Of a stretch of 32,418 bases of DNA, positions 32,349-32,418 are shown piece after piece (the stretch's first letter is position 1; each line of letters starts with the position of its first letter). A model generated the notes under the pieces. It did not search any database and was not told the DNA's origin. It was given only the letters and a program-made list of their open reading frames with translations. The position numbers and the translations under genes were made by a program. Source of the stretch: a beta proteobacterium AAP99 (GTDB lineage: Bacteria > Pseudomonadota > Gammaproteobacteria > Burkholderiales > Burkholderiaceae_C); NCBI GenBank assembly GCA_001295775.1, contig LJIA01000025.1, forward strand, positions 1 to 32,418. Direction: 5' to 3'.

Positions 32349-32418
32349 TCAAGCCGCTGACAGCCGAAACACCCCAACGGCCTGCGCCAGGCGCTGCGCC
32401 TGATCCTTCAGGCTCTCC
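32349..32418 (-). CDS. methyl-accepting chemotaxis protein, partial (C-terminal end only)
   Basis: The last 22 codons of a gene entering from the right edge, stop TGA at 32349-32351. The residues ESLKDQAQRLAQAVGVFRLSAA align directly with the end of the neighbouring receptor ([22 protein letters not shown]), so this is the tail of a closely similar chemoreceptor. Only the extreme C-terminus is visible; nothing can be said about its sensor. Confidence 0.85.
   Translation of the reverse strand, partial: ESLKDQAQRLAQAVGVFRLSAA

Noticed and set aside
1-32418. Mobile elements, CRISPR arrays, tRNA or rRNA genes
   Set aside because: No transposase, integrase or phage-like protein, no regularly spaced direct repeats and no cloverleaf-type sequences were recognised in the window.

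Overview
The window is a high-GC, tightly packed motility region. Gene content, the order fliF-G-H-I-J-K / fliL-M-N-O-P-Q-R, the cheR-cheD-cheB block and the style of the chemoreceptor tails all suggest a betaproteobacterium, probably Burkholderiales. That assignment is inference from protein style; there is no rRNA or other taxonomic marker here.

Layout, left to right. (1) Positions 1-4017, minus strand: the chemotaxis adaptation genes cheR, cheD and cheB, then a doubtful small ORF region, then a chemoreceptor that runs off the left edge. (2) Positions 4281-12975, minus strand: a six-gene run that looks like a glycan-making and glycan-transfer locus. It holds a SPINDLY/OGT-like TPR glycosyltransferase, a 959-residue multidomain glycosyltransferase, a GNAT/FemAB-like acyltransferase, a SAM methyltransferase, an FAD-type oxidoreductase and an FdtA/QdtA-type sugar ketoisomerase. 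It lies directly upstream of, and divergent from, the flagellin genes, so flagellin glycosylation is the natural hypothesis. (3) Positions 13468-17877, plus strand: two tandem short flagellins, the filament cap fliD, and the chaperones fliS and fliT. (4) Two stacked terminators, then fliE on the minus strand. (5) Positions 18602-30060, plus strand: fliFGHIJK and fliLMNOPQR, giving the MS ring, C ring, export ATPase complex, hook-length control, and the export gate proteins FliPQR. flhA and flhB are not in the window. (6) Positions 30057-32418, minus strand: a VOC-family protein whose stop codon shares a CTAG with the fliR stop, a complete chemoreceptor, and the last 22 codons of a second one at the right edge.

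Regulation. A flagellar sigma-28 (FliA) type motif, TCAAGnnn-N11/12-(G/A)CCGAnnn, is visible by eye upstream of fliC, fliD, fliS, fliF and fliL. A second weaker copy lies upstream of fliC, and a poor partial match lies on the minus strand in front of the 959-residue glycosyltransferase. Copies in front of the basal-body operons fliF and fliL, not only the late filament genes, are the most interesting regulatory pattern. The second flagellin has no such motif and is separated from the first by three hairpins, one of them a classic intrinsic terminator. The flagellins lack the variable outer domains and carry a Ser/Thr-rich segment that is almost identical in both copies.

I saw no tRNA, rRNA, insertion sequence, CRISPR array or phage gene. 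Most other long open frames are antisense shadows of these GC-rich genes.
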